Shown here in pieces: positions 1 to 11,994 of a stretch of DNA of 64,000 nucleotides. The first letter of the stretch is position 1. The number at the start of each line of letters is the position of its first letter. A model generated the notes under the pieces. That model searched no databases. It was not told the origin of the DNA and saw only the letters and a program-made list of their open reading frames with translations. Location of the stretch: contig OY727094.1 in assembly GCA_963402885.1 (NCBI GenBank), positions 35,590,501 through 35,654,500 of the forward strand, in the 5' to 3' direction. Position numbers and translations under genes: made by a program. The stretch is from Antedon bifida. Lineage: Eukaryota > Echinodermata > Crinoidea > Comatulida > Antedonidae.

Positions 1-319
1 TCATGATGAAACAAATGATAAGATCTCTAATAATTCACTTTTCTGTTGTTTTATCCAACAAACATCTATTTCATTTTTTATATTCCTTACCATTTTTGTT
101 TATTATTTTGTACTGTATTGCTATGGAGGAAAATAAATGTCTTTTGAAATGAAATGAAAATACAGAAAGTCTTTATCAAGGATAACTCAAATACAAAACA
201 CCTTTTTGGCTAAAGTAAAACATGTCAATTAATTTTTTATTCGTTATTTGATAAAAAGTATCTGAATTTTAAATGTTTTCGTCAATTTAATAAATACTGA
301 CCATTAACTTAACTTACAG

Positions 320-868
320 GTGAAAGAAGCTTACATCAAATTTAAAAAACGAAGATCATCGAAAAATCAAGTAAATGCCTCATTTGGTGAAACTGAGGTA
401 AAAGTTGTAAAATGTGTACAATTTATATGTACTGTATGTTTTGCATTTGTCAAACAAACTGTAAAAATTACTGTTTAATCAGTCACATCAAGTTATCAGT
501 TACATCCATTTAAAAAATAACTAAAGTTGACCAAAATATAGCTAAAAATGAATAAACAGAGGATGGAAACAACAATATTGTTTGTTAGCATTTAATTGAC
601 CTCATTTTCCCTTTGCCCTACTGCTTGTGCTATTAATCTGAGGTAACCTATTTTCAGTGATTAACACTAAATGAATTAAAGATAACCAAAAAAATGTAAT
701 AGTCTAGTTGAATTAAAACACATTTTGCAAATTCTAACAATAATTCACAATTCACTGCTTACATTTTACATCATGTAATTATTCTTAAATTAAAACAAAT
801 TCTACTTTTTTTTTCAGACTGGAAATAGCAGCAGTCATTTCAAACTCACTACTACAAGTTTCATGTAA
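320..868 (+). CDS. 3' end of an unidentified protein gene (last two exons)
   Basis: Two exons can be joined. The first (320-397, 78 nt) follows an AACTTACAG acceptor and ends at a GTAAAA donor. The second (818-868, 51 nt) follows a T-rich tract and CAG and ends in TAA at 866-868. Both read in phase 0 and give a basic stretch (YIKFKKRRSSKN) followed by a Ser/Thr-rich tail ending TTTSFM. The gene starts left of the window. I do not recognise the protein. Its 3' UTR probably runs into the 75-bp repeat region. It converges on the NOL7-like gene, which ends at 2385 on the other strand. The splice sites and closed frame are what I see; that this is a real gene end is inference. Confidence 0.4.
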
Positions 869-1229
869 ACTGGAACGCAATCTGTGGTTGTTATTTCATC
901 TGACATTACAGTTTCCTGTGATGGTTGAAGCTATAACTATATAACAGTCGCTTAATTATTAATTATTTATCTTAGCTTTGACAACACCTCTAGGGCAGTA
1001 TATTTTACCAGGTCCATGCGAATTTGTATAAAAGTACAGGCCTTGTTTTTTGAGAAATTGTAGGTGCATGGCATTGCAATGGCACTGCACTCCTCAATAC
1101 ATTCAGGGATGCTTTAGGTGTGCTGTTTGTATTTTGTTGTGTAGAAGTTTACCTAATTTAAGCGTGTTTTAAATTGCACTCCTTAAGTGTAGTTTAGGAG
1201 TGTGTGAGTGATCACATTCGCCCACCTCA

Positions 1230-1880
1230 AAGAACAGGCCTGAATGTACTGTATATATTGATATTAGCTACGTCAACACCTGTACGTATAGTATATTTCA
1301 CCATGGGGATTTGTATAATGTACTGTATATGATTGATATTAGCTACGTCAGCACCTGTACGTATAGTATATTTCACCATGCAGATTTGTATAATGTACTG
1401 TATATGATTGATATTAGCTCCGTCAACACCTGTACGTATAGTATATTTCACCATGGGGATTTGTATAATGTACTGTATATGATTGATATTAGCTACGTCA
1501 GCACCTGTATGTATAGTATATTTTACCATGGGGATTTGTATAATGTACTGTATATGATTGATATTAGCTCCGTCAACACCTGTACGTATAGTATATTTCA
1601 CCATGGGGATTTGTATAATGTACTGTATATGATTGATATTAGCTACGTCAGCACCTGTATGTATAGTATATTTCACCATGCAGATTTGTATAATGTACTG
1701 TAAATATTGATATTAGCTCATCAACATCTGTACGTATAGTATATTTCACCATGGGGATTTGTATAATGTACTGTATATGATTGATATTAGCTACGTCAAC
1801 ACCTGTACGTATAGTATATTTCACCATGCAGATTTGTATAATGTACTGTATATGATTGATATTATTATTAGCTACGTCAA
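1230..1880. repeat. 75-bp minisatellite, about 8-9 copies
   Basis: A unit of 75 bp containing TTTGTATAATGTACTGTATA and TTAGCTACGTCA repeats across this stretch. Copies fall into subtypes (CCATGGGGAT or CCATGCAGAT; CTACGTCAGC or CTCCGTCAAC) that partly alternate, which suggests a two-unit higher-order repeat. Because 75 is divisible by three, both strands carry open frames with a 25-residue period. They look like artefacts, since the frames have no splice or start context. A degenerate half unit lies upstream near 980-1040. Confidence 0.9.
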
Positions 1881-2384
1881 CATCTTTTATTTCATTATGT
1901 ATTTACTTGCTTGTGTTTGATATAATAAACAATATGATTGATGATAGTTTCGTTGTTTAATAACAAACTGTATATGATTAATGCTCATCTAGATTTCACT
2001 CATGCAGTATACTTTAATTGTGGCCCAGTGTACAGTTAATAAAAAAATATTGTACGGTCATAATACATTATGTAGTTACAGTACATAATTGTTGTATCTA
2101 GTGATAAGCTTAACTGGTGTAATTTATATACTTAGTGTATCTGTATCTGGTATTCAAGTAATAAGATTTGACCAGTTATTTCGTTTTTGTCTTCTTTCTT
2201 TCTTTGTGACTGCTATACCTACGATTGAAGTAGAATAAAATGTTTCAAAAGGCAGAAAGTAGTGACCGTGAGTGTAAACTGCAATTTTTCAGTGTTTACG
2301 TCCGAAAGTAAAGAGTTTTAACTTGATTTGACAACTTGTAGCTTAGCTTTCTTGGAATAAAATAATTGTATCAACAAAATGTTT

Positions 2385-5300
2385 TTATTTTTTACTGATT
2401 CTCATTCTGCTGGCAACAATTTCTGCTTACGAAAGCAATTTTTAAAATGTTTTTGGTACTGACAGTAGTGTAGTACTTACTTGGCATTATTTGATATTAA
2501 AAAAACATAGTTAGATAAGATACAGTTAAAAGTATGTTTCACTTGTAACCGAATGTTTCTTTTAAATTCTTATTTTAAAAAGGTCAAAACAATTTTAACA
2601 CAGGCACCTCCTTAAAACATAAACATTTACAGTACAGTATATGGCATATAAAATGTGTTACTCTTACCTTTAACTTTAAAACCAATTGCTGGTTTACTTG
2701 ACTTCTTTAGGGTCATGGATATGTGAGCAGATGCTGTGGAAGAAAATACTAGTAAGTCTAAATCTTACAGAATGCAGAATGTTATTGGTCCAAAAAAGGA
2801 AATTATTTTCGTTGACAAGCTCAAACAATTATTTAATTATAATACAATAAAATATTTGTAAAAACTATATCGTAAACATATAAAAAATATATATATAGCA
2901 GTATACATCAATATAGCATTGATGTTGTAGATGCTGTGAACATTAAGATAAATACTATTTATTGTTTCAAAGCTTTTAAGATTATAATAAAAGGGTAGAA
3001 TTTACAGAACATACAGTATTGAATAAAGGAAATTATGTGAATGTAGATTACAGACTTTTAAAATGTACTTAAGAATGGACATTTTCCTGTACATGATTCT
3101 ATATTAAAATGTACTTAAGAAAGGAAATGTTCCTGTACATGATCCTATATTAAAATGTACTTAAGAATGGAAATCTTCCTGTACATGATCCTATATTAAA
3201 ATGTACTTAAGAATGGACATTTTCTTGTACATGATTCTATATTAAAATGTACTTAAGAATGGACATTTTCTTGTACATGATCCTATATTGAAATGTACTT
3301 AAGAATGGACATTTTCTTGTACATGATTCTATATTAAAATGTACTTAAGAATGGAAATTTTCCTGTACATGATACTATATTAGAACCACTATCAAAGGTG
3401 ACAAGAAACTAACAACAAAACCAACAAGAAACAAATGAACAAGCTGTAAACTATTCAATACTTAATACGCAAAACCTTCACTAACCTGAAACTCTGGGAA
3501 TTCGTTTTCCATATAACTGTTCCTGGCGGAATTCAAAAGCTTCCATTGATTTTACTACTGGCATTTTGGCAATCTTTTGTAAGGGAACAATTTGGAATCC
3601 TTCCTTCTCTATTACATAATCCTCATTCTCTTCATCCTCATCAGAATTAGAAAACTCATCATTGTTTTCACCTATTTCATCAGATTCACAGTCTGTGGCT
3701 TTTTCACTTAAGAGGAAAAAAAGAATTTCTTGATTATTTATACAGTCATGTATTTCTATTTTTGCTACAAAAATGCTTTCCAGCTACTGTAAGACAAGCC
3801 ACATTATATTACATGTGCCAAAATAGACTTGGCTTGTCATTATTATAGTACTGTAGATGCTGTTAAACTATGTTTAAGCATACACGATCGATACAATTAA
3901 AATCATTCACATTTAGGCCTACTCCTTTTGGTTCCATTTTGACCAAGACGTACGTCGGAGGGATATACACTTCATTTACTGCCACCGATCTAACCAAAGC
4001 TACTGTACGTACTTGTCTGGCGGTGTCCCTTTGTATGAAGCGGTTCAACATTTGCTAAGTGAGACCAGCTCACTGCGGTTTACCCGTCCATATACATCTG
4101 GGCTGTACATGTAACATCCAGGGATGTTTCCAGGCAAAAGTTTTAAGGCAATTTAATCGGAACTATAGAAGTTTAACGATGCATACATGTAATGTAGTAT
4201 TGACGTATGCTCATACAGAAAAAAGATACAAATTATGTTGACGATCTAGTTCATGAATTTTTCAGTTTACGAATAACCCTTGGTACCGTGAGGTACGTAA
4301 AATAGACGTTTCACTGTACAGTAATAAAATTAGACTGTGTGCAGCAAATTTAGTCTCAATGGCGATCCTACTTAGGGTATGTTCAGACTCACGGAGTTAC
4401 GGTGGAGTTATGTAAGCGGCGTACATATTTTTGTGTCTGAACCATGCCGCGGATTAGCGTTAGGGAGCTGTTACTCCGCGCCAGTGGCGTTAATAACTCT
4501 AGCGGAAGAGGGTAGATTTCATAACGCTAATCCAGTGATGCATCAGTGATTTTAACCTTAGCCAATGAAAATACACGACCACGATTAGCAGACAGCAACT
4601 ACATACCCGTACCCTATGATACGACAGCGAAATAGCCATGTCAAATGTATTTTCAGGTTCAGATTTTAAAGAACAGTAAAGTTGGCGTCAGTGATATGAT
4701 ATTTTCATAAATTAAATCAATTAATCAGATAATTGTCCGTGTAACAATTATGTTTTAAATTATTTTGAATTAAAATTCTACAAGTGGTAAGATCAAATCA
4801 GTATATTTGAAGGTAAACATTATATAAATAAAAAAAAAACAAAAAACAATGTAAACGATGTTAACTTTCATGCATTGTCATGAATGTATACATAGTTGGC
4901 ATTGGAATGTTGATCGTTGTGTCTGAACACCTTGGCTTTTAACGCCACGGATTACCGTACGGCTTGCGTAGATAACTCCACATACCCTTAACAAGAAATG
5001 TACCTGTTTGCGTCTTCTGTGTCAACTTGTTGGAGAAATGTGTCAGGTAAGCGCTTGCTTTCAAGTTGCTCACATCTCTTTATTTTTTTCTTTGCTTGAT
5101 CTTTCATCATCGTGTCATGAGCTCTTCTTTTCTCTTTTTTCTTTGATTTAACTCTAATAATAAAACAAACAATTTATTCAACAACACTAAAACATTCTAA
5201 AGTATTTTATTATTGTAGGTCTTCGCATATTAACAGTTGGAAGTGCTTGTTTATATTTATTTAAAAACAACATGAACTGGCTGTAATTGGAGTTTATTAA

Positions 5301-5985
5301 TTTAATTTAGGCACTATAACTAGACTTTAATATTGAATGAAAATGTTTAATTAATTTAATAATTTAGTGAAACAAGTGAAAGAAAACAGCCTTAGGACTG
5401 ATTAATAAAAAGCTAAACTCACTTGAGAGATTCTTTGTAGGCTTGATGTAGTGTTTCAAGTGCTGTTTCTCTGGCAACATTAAAGCTCATTGATTCTGGT
5501 GCGTCATCATCAGACTGTTCAAGTTTTTGAACTTTGACCTGCGCATTATTTTCTTCGGACACCACACTTTCTCCATCATCACTGCTTTCAAGATTATCAT
5601 TAACTTGAATGTCTTCTGATTGTTCAGAATATATTTTTGGTTTTTCTAATCTAGAATCTGTAAAATCAGAATGTAACCCAGTTCTTTGAATGTCATCTTC
5701 AGATGAGCTTTCATCCTCCTCAATTATGTTTTTTTGTGGTGACACTTTTTGCTTTCTAGATGTTGGTTGTATTTCAGTTTCAGCTGTTTCCATTCTTTCA
5801 TCTGTGAATCCAGTTTTTTTTTTAGAATCTTTTTCATTTGCCAAGTTTGTTTTCGGCCTACAATTTTGTTCAGAAAGTGATGACAAATGTGTTTTGATTT
5901 CATCTTTCTTTCTATTTTCTGTCTTTTTGAAAGATGGCGGTGTTACGGTTATTCCACTTTTTCTCTGTCGTCTTGTTAAAACCAT
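2385..5985 (-). CDS. NOL7: NOL7-like nucleolar protein, 5 exons
   Basis: Exons read on the minus strand: 5423-5985 (ATG at 5985), 5004-5153, 3486-3706, 2668-2733, 2385-2422 (stop). They total 1038 nt, or 345 aa, with phases 2, 2, 1, 1 closing exactly. The N-terminal half is a low-complexity acidic/basic tail. It is followed by SDDDAPESMSF, a long KKKEKRR helix and KRLPDTFLQQ, matching the DDEAPEELTF ... KKRKLLPDTIL layout I recall for human NOL7. A QLYG motif and a basic C-terminus (SRMRISKK) also fit. NOL7 is a nucleolar protein linked to early ribosome biogenesis; 345 aa is longer than the human protein (about 257 aa). The last two small exons are the least certain. An acceptor near 6003 implies a non-coding first exon upstream. 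AATAAA overlaps the stop codon. Confidence 0.68.
3057..3376. repeat. 46-bp minisatellite, about 7 copies, in NOL7 intron 3
   Basis: The unit contains AAAATGTACTTAAGAATGGA followed by TCCTGTACATGATTCTATAT and repeats about every 46 bp with few changes (CTTGTACATG in some copies). It lies between the third and fourth coding exons of the NOL7-like gene. TGTAC and GTACA in each unit give the repeat local palindromic character. Confidence 0.9.
4375..4987. mobile_element. 613-bp MITE, Harbinger-like, TSD TTA
   Basis: The ends are GGGTATGTTCAG on the left and the inverse of GGGTATGTGGAG on the right. Inside them are further inverted GGAGTTAT/CGG blocks. TTA flanks both sides (4372-4374 and 4988-4990), the target duplication typical of PIF/Harbinger elements. 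No transposase frame is seen, so it would be non-autonomous. It sits in intron 2 of the NOL7-like gene and ends only about 15 bp from the splice donor of exon 2. Confidence 0.65.
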
Positions 5986-6700
5986 TTTGGTACACGTTCT
6001 ACCTGAAATTTTAACATTTCAATTGTTTAAATAATTTATGACACAAGCTTATTTTTTTGCAGAGACACTGCAAAGTATCTATTCTCGTCAGATCACCAAC
6101 GTTAATGTTACGTTGTTGTTTTTTCGATGAACTTTAAGTGGTGAAAAACATTTTTCTAATTTTTTTTCAGTCATACAGTTAGGCCTATGTAGGGCAATCT
6201 TTTAAGAACATACGATTGTTTTTTAATTAACAGTGTCCTGAAAACGCTGTTTGTATCGCAAGATGGCTTCCGTAGCACGAAAATCTAATAGTCTATAGTA
6301 GTGACTACATACATACAGTACTGTACATTTAGTTAGTACTCTCTAGTTAGATTAGAAGTACTACTCTAGTAGCGCCAGGTCTCTAACTAGGCCTACTAGA
6401 AAGGCTAAACAGACACAGTACTACACACTCAGGCTCTCTGTCGTCGGGGCTAAATCAATTAACTACCTAGTCCTAGTCTAGCTAATGTACCTGCTCATTT
6501 GATATGCAAACTGCTAGTTATATCCTGTAGTAGTAGGCCTAGGCCTAATGGCTAGGCTGGGCCTAGTACTTATCAAGGCCTAGTAGTACTAGTCTATAGT
6601 GTAGGCCCAGCCAGGCCTCCCCCCTGCGGCTGCTGGCCGTCCTTCTTCTTGCACCGCGCACGCTGGAAAAATGTGATCGAACTTTCTTCTTTGTTTGATT
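5986..6700. promoter_or_regulatory. 5' region of the NOL7-like gene with TAGGCC-rich tract
   Basis: A probable acceptor at about 6003 on the minus strand shows that the 5' UTR is spliced, so transcription starts farther right, perhaps near 6250-6300. From 6360 to 6620 the sequence is dominated by CTAG, TAGGCC and AGGCCTA words, a low-complexity style seen again at 32.7-33.3 kb and 47.3-47.8 kb. No TATA box is convincing. Confidence 0.35.
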
Positions 6701-7032
6701 TTCTTGATCTACCACTACATTACATTATATAGACTCTCTGACTAAACATAGGCCTAGTGTTCGGTTTACATATTATTACTGTTACTAGTGTTTTAGATAG
6801 GGTAATTGTTTAATAAAAAACACAAACCTAAACCTCAGTATGTGTGATGTAAACACAACGTGTTCGTATTGTGTAAAGAGATAGGGTAGCCAGCCAGCCA
6901 GCCAATCCTATCCAAATTGGAGGTCAAAATAGGACTCGTCGTTAGCTATTATTCAACCAGCACCATACGTTGTCTGTTTGAAAGTCTAATTCGGGACAAC
7001 GATAACGTGACATTTGATTGGATATAAGTTAA

Positions 7033-7355
7033 AGATGTATTGTCCCCCAAAAATATGAAAAATGAAGATTAATTAAATCAGACTTTGAACAGGTTATTTT
7101 GTAGTTTTAATCAAGTTAATCACTTCCATAGTTAATCACTTATAAAATAAAATAATAAATGGTTAATTCAACCAAAAATCCATTGGCTGGCAGCCAGTTT
7201 GACCATTTTTTTGCTTTAAATTACATTTTTTTAGGTAAATAATTTTTTTTTAGATCCAATTTTTGGTCGAAGTGGATAACTGTTATGTGACATTAAAATG
7301 GCATATTCTACAAAAACAAATTTAAAAATTATTTTTCAGGGGGACAATTACATCT
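7033..7355. mobile_element. 323-bp MITE with TTAA target duplication
   Basis: The terminal inverted repeat starts AGATGTATTGTCCCCC on the left; the right end reads AGATGTAATTGTCCCCC when inverted. TTAA flanks both ends (7029-7032 and 7356-7359). There is no coding capacity. TTAA targets are used by piggyBac and some Kolobok families; the family cannot be fixed from the ends alone. Confidence 0.8.
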
Positions 7356-7359
7356 TTAA

Positions 7360-8550
7360 AGCATGAGCGAGCGTACATATCAACGATTCGCGTCATACTC
7401 ATAGTCTAGTCTCGTACGAATTATAGGCTATAGCTATATTCCATGAAAATTTAATATGTTGTAGAATAGACGCACAGAAGCAAGACATTTTTGCAATGAA
7501 AACAATGGCTCTGATTCGTGTTAGTAGAGCGGCGCCACCAACGAATTGAAAATAAAGGAAGTGATATATAAAGAGAAACTAAAGATCGTTTAAATAGTCA
7601 TATAATGATGCGGAACTCTGTCTTTTCTTTGAGCGTTGGTGATTGCGTCGAGAGAGGCAGAACGGAGTGTAGCTCTGTATATTTTCTCTACGCATTCTTT
7701 ATTAAACAATAATTCAATTCAAGCTATAATTGCATTTGTTGCACGACGTTCGTAAACAACAAGAAGTTTGTGAATGGATCATTTTAAATAAACATCGTCA
7801 TATCGGAATCATTGTCACTCTCTTGTTCTTTTTTTTTAATCTGAAGAAACATTCAAGTGTTTTAAACCAATCATTAACTGTTACGAATAAGAACAGAGCA
7901 TCAGCTTGGCGTACACTCTAACTGTAAGTACCACATGACGCTGACATTTAAAAATGCGCATGTTCAATAATAATTAAGTTAAAATACAAAAAAAAAAAGA
8001 ACGAAATGAACAAGTTTTAATTGCCTTTAACTTTACAGTTAGAGGAAAATGGCAAAATCAGCACGACTCTGGTCATGTTACAAGGGTTGTCAAAAAAATA
8101 TAGATTATCTGATAACTAGAATAGGAAGCGTTATTCCATTTTCCCTAACTGTTTTAATCATGTTTATGATTAATTGTTTCACGTTTTTCAAAATCGAATT
8201 TCTTATTATTATTAAATTATGCATATTACCGTTTTCAAAAATCAAATTCATCCTTAAGAATAACCATTTGTTGAAAGTTGTTTAAATTTAACTTCAACAT
8301 TTAATATTTATAAAACTGAGCTAGGTTTATACTTCAATTTATAATATTAATTAGTAAAGTATTTCAGTTTGTTTTCAAAACATCACTTGAAAAAAAACAA
8401 ATGAATTTGCGAAACGAAAAAAGGAACCTTCAGCGCACCAATAGAAAGGACCTATAGATTGTCTGTGTATTTATGGTAAACAATAATTAAATCGGTCGGT
8501 CAGATGTTTTGCCCTACTCTGACGTAATTTGTGCTGCATACTAAGTACAT
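7360..8550. other. No supported gene
   Basis: Short open frames exist at 7602-7709 and 8049-8285, but they lack splice partners or recognisable domains. A TATATAAAG word near 7567 followed by ATTAAACA near 7700 loosely resembles the layout of a solo LTR, but I could not find clear ends or a target duplication. Confidence 0.4.
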
Positions 8551-8552
8551 TT

Positions 8553-8587
8553 GAGAATACTTGCGAAAAAATTCGCAAGTAGTTCTC
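8553..8587. other. Perfect-stem hairpin
   Basis: ACTTGCGAA and TTCGCAAGT face each other across four A bases, with outer GAGAA and TTCTC arms that extend the stem. It lies in gene-free DNA and no terminator role is expected in an animal genome. It may be the remnant of a foldback element. Confidence 0.55.
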
Positions 8588-8884
8588 GGATGGGACTCGA
8601 ATTAAATCAACATTATACAAATGTATTTCTGCTCGGTAAACAAGATTTGTTTACTTCCTTTAAAACTTAAAAAATCGTCACATCGTAATAGTAGACGAAT
8701 TTATTTACCGCTTAAACCCTCGCTCCGATTGGAGGAAACATTTGTAAGGTATAGGAAAAAGCAAACATAACTAAGAAGAATAGCAAAATAAAAGAAGTAA
8801 ATTTAGTATCGAAGGCGACATTAACATTTTGAAGACAAGGGCACTTATCTGTAAATAAGAGAACATTTCAGTCATTGAACTGGT

Positions 8885-8997
8885 TAAGCTCTACACTAAC
8901 AAACCTTATGTGACAAAAGCATGTGATGTCATATACCATATTTGGGAACATCACACTTCTTTTTGTTAAACTAGTTTGATAGTGTAGACACAGCTTT
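8885..8997. mobile_element. 113-bp foldback MITE, TA target (GTCTACACTA family)
   Basis: The left arm is AAGCTCTACACTAACAAAC; the right arm inverted is AAGCTGTGTCTACACTATC. TA flanks both ends. The same family occurs at 19,880, 36,339 and 50,134, with an internal piece also scattered at 19,500-19,630 and 62,083-62,195. TA targets and long arms suit a non-autonomous Tc1/mariner-type element. Confidence 0.7.
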
Positions 8998-9224
8998 AGG
9001 TCAGCTGCTGAATGTGAATTTCAACAGGAAATGCTTCACAAACTATATTTTGACAATTTGTATATATCCGCCGATCAACGCACAGTACTAAATTCACACG
9101 TTTTGCATTATAAAAAAAAGTATTAATGGGATATCAATGATACAAACATTTTTGCTTTTCCCGCAATTTGTCCAAAAATTAAACTTTACATAAATGTTCT
9201 CAACTCATCGTTGTCATGGAATTA

Positions 9225-9350
9225 ATGCTAGACGATGAAACGCCAGTTGAGAATGAAACCTGATAGGTTTCGAAACGTACTGTAAGTTCGCTTATATATT
9301 TTTTGGTTGTTCAAAAAGAAATTTTATTTAATACTTATTCCACAACCAGA
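9225..9350 (+). other. GAAACC/GGTTTC hairpin, possible Penelope-like remnant
   Basis: GATGAAACGCC is followed by a tight hairpin, GAAACC-TGATA-GGTTTC at 9255-9271, then CGAAACGTACTGTAAGT. CTGAT and CGAAAC words are reminiscent of the core of hammerhead ribozymes that ride on Penelope-like elements. The CUGAUGA core is not intact here, so I call this only a possible degenerate remnant. Confidence 0.25.
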
Positions 9351-9375
9351 TGAAATTTTTCCTACATAAATGTTG

Positions 9376-9808
9376 TTTATTCATTCATTCATTCATTCAA
9401 TCTTTTATTTCGGAAACTCTGGTCCATAGAAAGTAAATTACATATAAATGAAATAAATAAAATAAACAAAATTACTACTACTCATCTCAGGATGGCATTC
9501 CATCTGGAGAGCATCTTCGACTTAACTAAGACCTTGCTTATAATCGTTGAGATTAAAATATTTTTGCTTGCATTAAGTCTACACATCAGGCCATATATTG
9601 ATATTCTTAACAATTCATAAAAAGAGGGAATTCTACATTCCGTAAACATGAGGCTGGCACTGCAATGTCGAGGCCTTTGCAACAACATTCTTAAACCATT
9701 ATTGTAGCATACCTGGGGAGATCGCAAGGTACATTGATTATAGTTGCACCATAATGTAGCACAATACATATTTACACAATATATAGATTTCACATTGATA
9801 GAACACAT
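9376..9808 (-). mobile_element. 3' fragment of a non-LTR retrotransposon (LINE)
   Basis: The minus-strand frame 9482-9808 ends with a pattern shared by many LINE reverse-transcriptase C-termini: CATLWCNY, then VCYNNGLRMLLQRPRHCSAS, then IYGLMCRL. These match the usual tail of invertebrate LINE ORFs (YNNAFR, LPR.CSAS, YGFMCRL). After the stop comes a short 3' UTR with AATAAAAG and a (TGAA)n tail at about 9377-9400, as expected for a LINE 3' end. It is strongly 5'-truncated and therefore dead. I infer the clade only broadly. Confidence 0.75.
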
Positions 9809-10237
9809 ACTAAATTTACTAATATACGTGTTTATTACGTGCTGTCAAGATTTTGTTGATTTGGAAAAAAAAGTAATTTTGTGCCGAAATTTTGTCTAAT
9901 ATTTTATAATCTTAATATATAGGCCTAATCTTTTCTCAACCAAATAATTTTTTTTTTTCATTCATGTTGTTTTGTTAACTATTTTGTCAAAATGAAATCA
10001 ATTGGGTTTTTTTAAAATATAAAATTACATTTTGTTAGGCCCAAGCAAGCTATTTCTTCACCACAAAATGGAAATTCTGTCGACAAAACGGTGGTTTGCA
10101 TCCCCACTACGAAAAATATACCAGCTGGCTGCCTCACGAATCTGGGAAAACTAGCGACAATTGTTAATGTTTTATCGAAATTATCAATATTATAATTATT
10201 CCTAATCAATACTGAATGTATAATCGTGTGGATATTA

Positions 10238-11360
10238 AAGCCAGTGGCCGTATTCACCAATCTCACTTAGGCTAAGGGAAACACTTACCCTTAAAATTTA
10301 AGAATTCCCTTAACAAAGGGAAACACTTAAGGGGTATTCACAAATGAGTTCAGGGATTCACTTACCTAAGGAAAACACTTAATGTAAGGGTAAAACTTAA
10401 GGGTAAAAATAATCATAAATATTCATGAGTTGTCCCATTGTCCAATCACAGAGGATTAAATTTCACTATGGTCCAATCACTTTCCTCTCTAAAACTAATT
10501 TGCATATTTTAAAAAAGAGTAAGGGGTTGGGGGGACGGGGAGGATGAAGAGAACAGTGTATGGACGATAAAAGTAAATAAATATTAAACCTAGACGACGA
10601 CGAGGGGACGTCGACAAAGTGAGTGGACGTGACGATGATCAATAAAAAGAAAATGGCAGTCAAAACAAAAACAAGTATTAAGTAAATGAATTAAATTTGT
10701 ATGAGGATCAAGAAAAATAGGTCTAGCCTAGATGCTACTAACAAACCAACACTCTGTACAGGCCTAAACCTGTCTGTATTGAGGCATATGCATCCTAGGC
10801 TGGTTACTGGGTGGACCAACAGGGGGCCTAGCATCTCTACCTAGCCTACTACTAGTACTAGACTGGGGTTAATTAATTCTATTACAACGAAATGAGAAGC
10901 TATCTTCCACGAAAATAATGGCAGTCAAAATAAAAACAAATAAATGAATATATAGGCCTAGACTAATTTGTATGGTGAGGATCAGCAAAAAAGGTCTAGA
11001 TGCTACTCAAACCAAACATGAATCCTAGGCTGGTTACTGGGCACACCAATAGGGGGCCTAGCATCTCTACCTAGCCTAGACTGGGGCTATCTACAAGTAG
11101 GCATAGTACTCGCACATACAGAATCGTCAGCACAACCAAGGTAGTAGGTACTGAATAGTTAAGGGAACTTTTAAGGAACCTCTGAGGTCCCTTAAAAGTT
11201 AAGGGGAAAATAGACCAAGTTAAGGGTTTCCCTTAACCTTAAACCATTTGTGAATACCACTTAAGTGAAACCCTTAATATTTTCTTGATTTAAGGGAAAT
11301 TCTTAGGATTTAAGGGAAATATCTCACTTAAGTGTGATTGGTGAATACGGCCACAGGGCC
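10238..11360. mobile_element. 1123-bp Harbinger-like non-autonomous element, TSD TTA
   Basis: The left end carries GTGGCCGTATTCACCAATC and the right end is its inverse, CTGTGGCCGTATTCACCAAT when read inward. TTA flanks the element at 10,235-10,237 and 11,361-11,363. Subterminal blocks of TTAAGGGAAA and inverses crowd both ends. The interior holds a direct duplication of about 260 bp: ATGGCAGTCAAAA through GGGGGCCTAGCATCTCTACC occurs at about 10,652-10,855 and 10,917-11,085. No transposase is visible. Confidence 0.8.
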
Positions 11361-11749
11361 TTAGTGCTGAGGCAGGGAGAGCACATTAACATCTTTTTCT
11401 TGGCTCTAGCCAACTGCTTTGATGTTTTAAATTTTATATTTAGCGCCCTCAATATATGGCTCTGCTGTTGTGGCGATCTCTACACACTGCCCTCTCTCTG
11501 TAGGTTCCTTTTAAAAATGAAAATAATAAAGTCACCCCCATAAAATATTATGAAAATTATATTTATATTATTGTTACATAAAGAACATTGTCATTTTAAT
11601 AATTGTTATTAGGAACAAATAATATGCATTATAATATGTTTACCTAGGTTTAAATTTATTTCACAAATACACGAATTCTGAATTTTAATTTTAAAAATAC
11701 AGAGGGTGTGTGTTTAAAGAATGGATTTATATAAATCCCATTGTGGCGC

Positions 11750-11994
11750 AGCCATTTTTGCATCCGGTATCATGTCATCTTGGTTCTTTTTGGTGACGTC
11801 ATTTTACTTTAGCTGCATGCGAAGAAGTAGTCACCCAATTGTAGACACGGTCGTTTTTCGTACATAATAATTCTACACCGGTCGTACATATAGTAATTGT
11901 ACACCGGTCGTTTCTGTACTTTTAGTAAAAAAGCTGTTAATCCTAAATACAACATTTAATTTTTTTTTAGAGATGAAGACAGAAAACATACAAC
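11750..11994 (+). promoter_or_regulatory. Upstream region of NLR-1 with CRE palindrome
   Basis: TGACGTCA, the full CRE consensus, lies at 11,794-11,801. Three copies of a CACGGTCGT/CACCGGTCGT word follow at about 11,845-11,910 with GTACATA spacers. An acceptor (T-rich tract then AG at 11,969-11,970) precedes the coding exon, so a non-coding first exon should lie upstream. Whether these words bind factors is inference. Confidence 0.35.

Noticed and set aside
1227..1703. Long repeat-rich open frames on both strands
   Set aside because: They follow directly from a 75-bp minisatellite whose length is a multiple of three; there is no start context, splice site or domain.
3863..4241. Small proteins in NOL7 intron 3
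   Set aside because: Frames are open on both strands with no splice logic; the intron is otherwise AT-rich non-coding DNA.
7440..7720. Solo LTR of a retrotransposon
   Set aside because: TATA-like and polyadenylation-like words are present, but no TG...CA ends, target duplication, primer-binding site or second copy could be found.
8049..8285. 78-aa hydrophobic protein
   Set aside because: No domain, no splice context and no homologue I recognise; the hydrophobicity follows from T-rich sequence.
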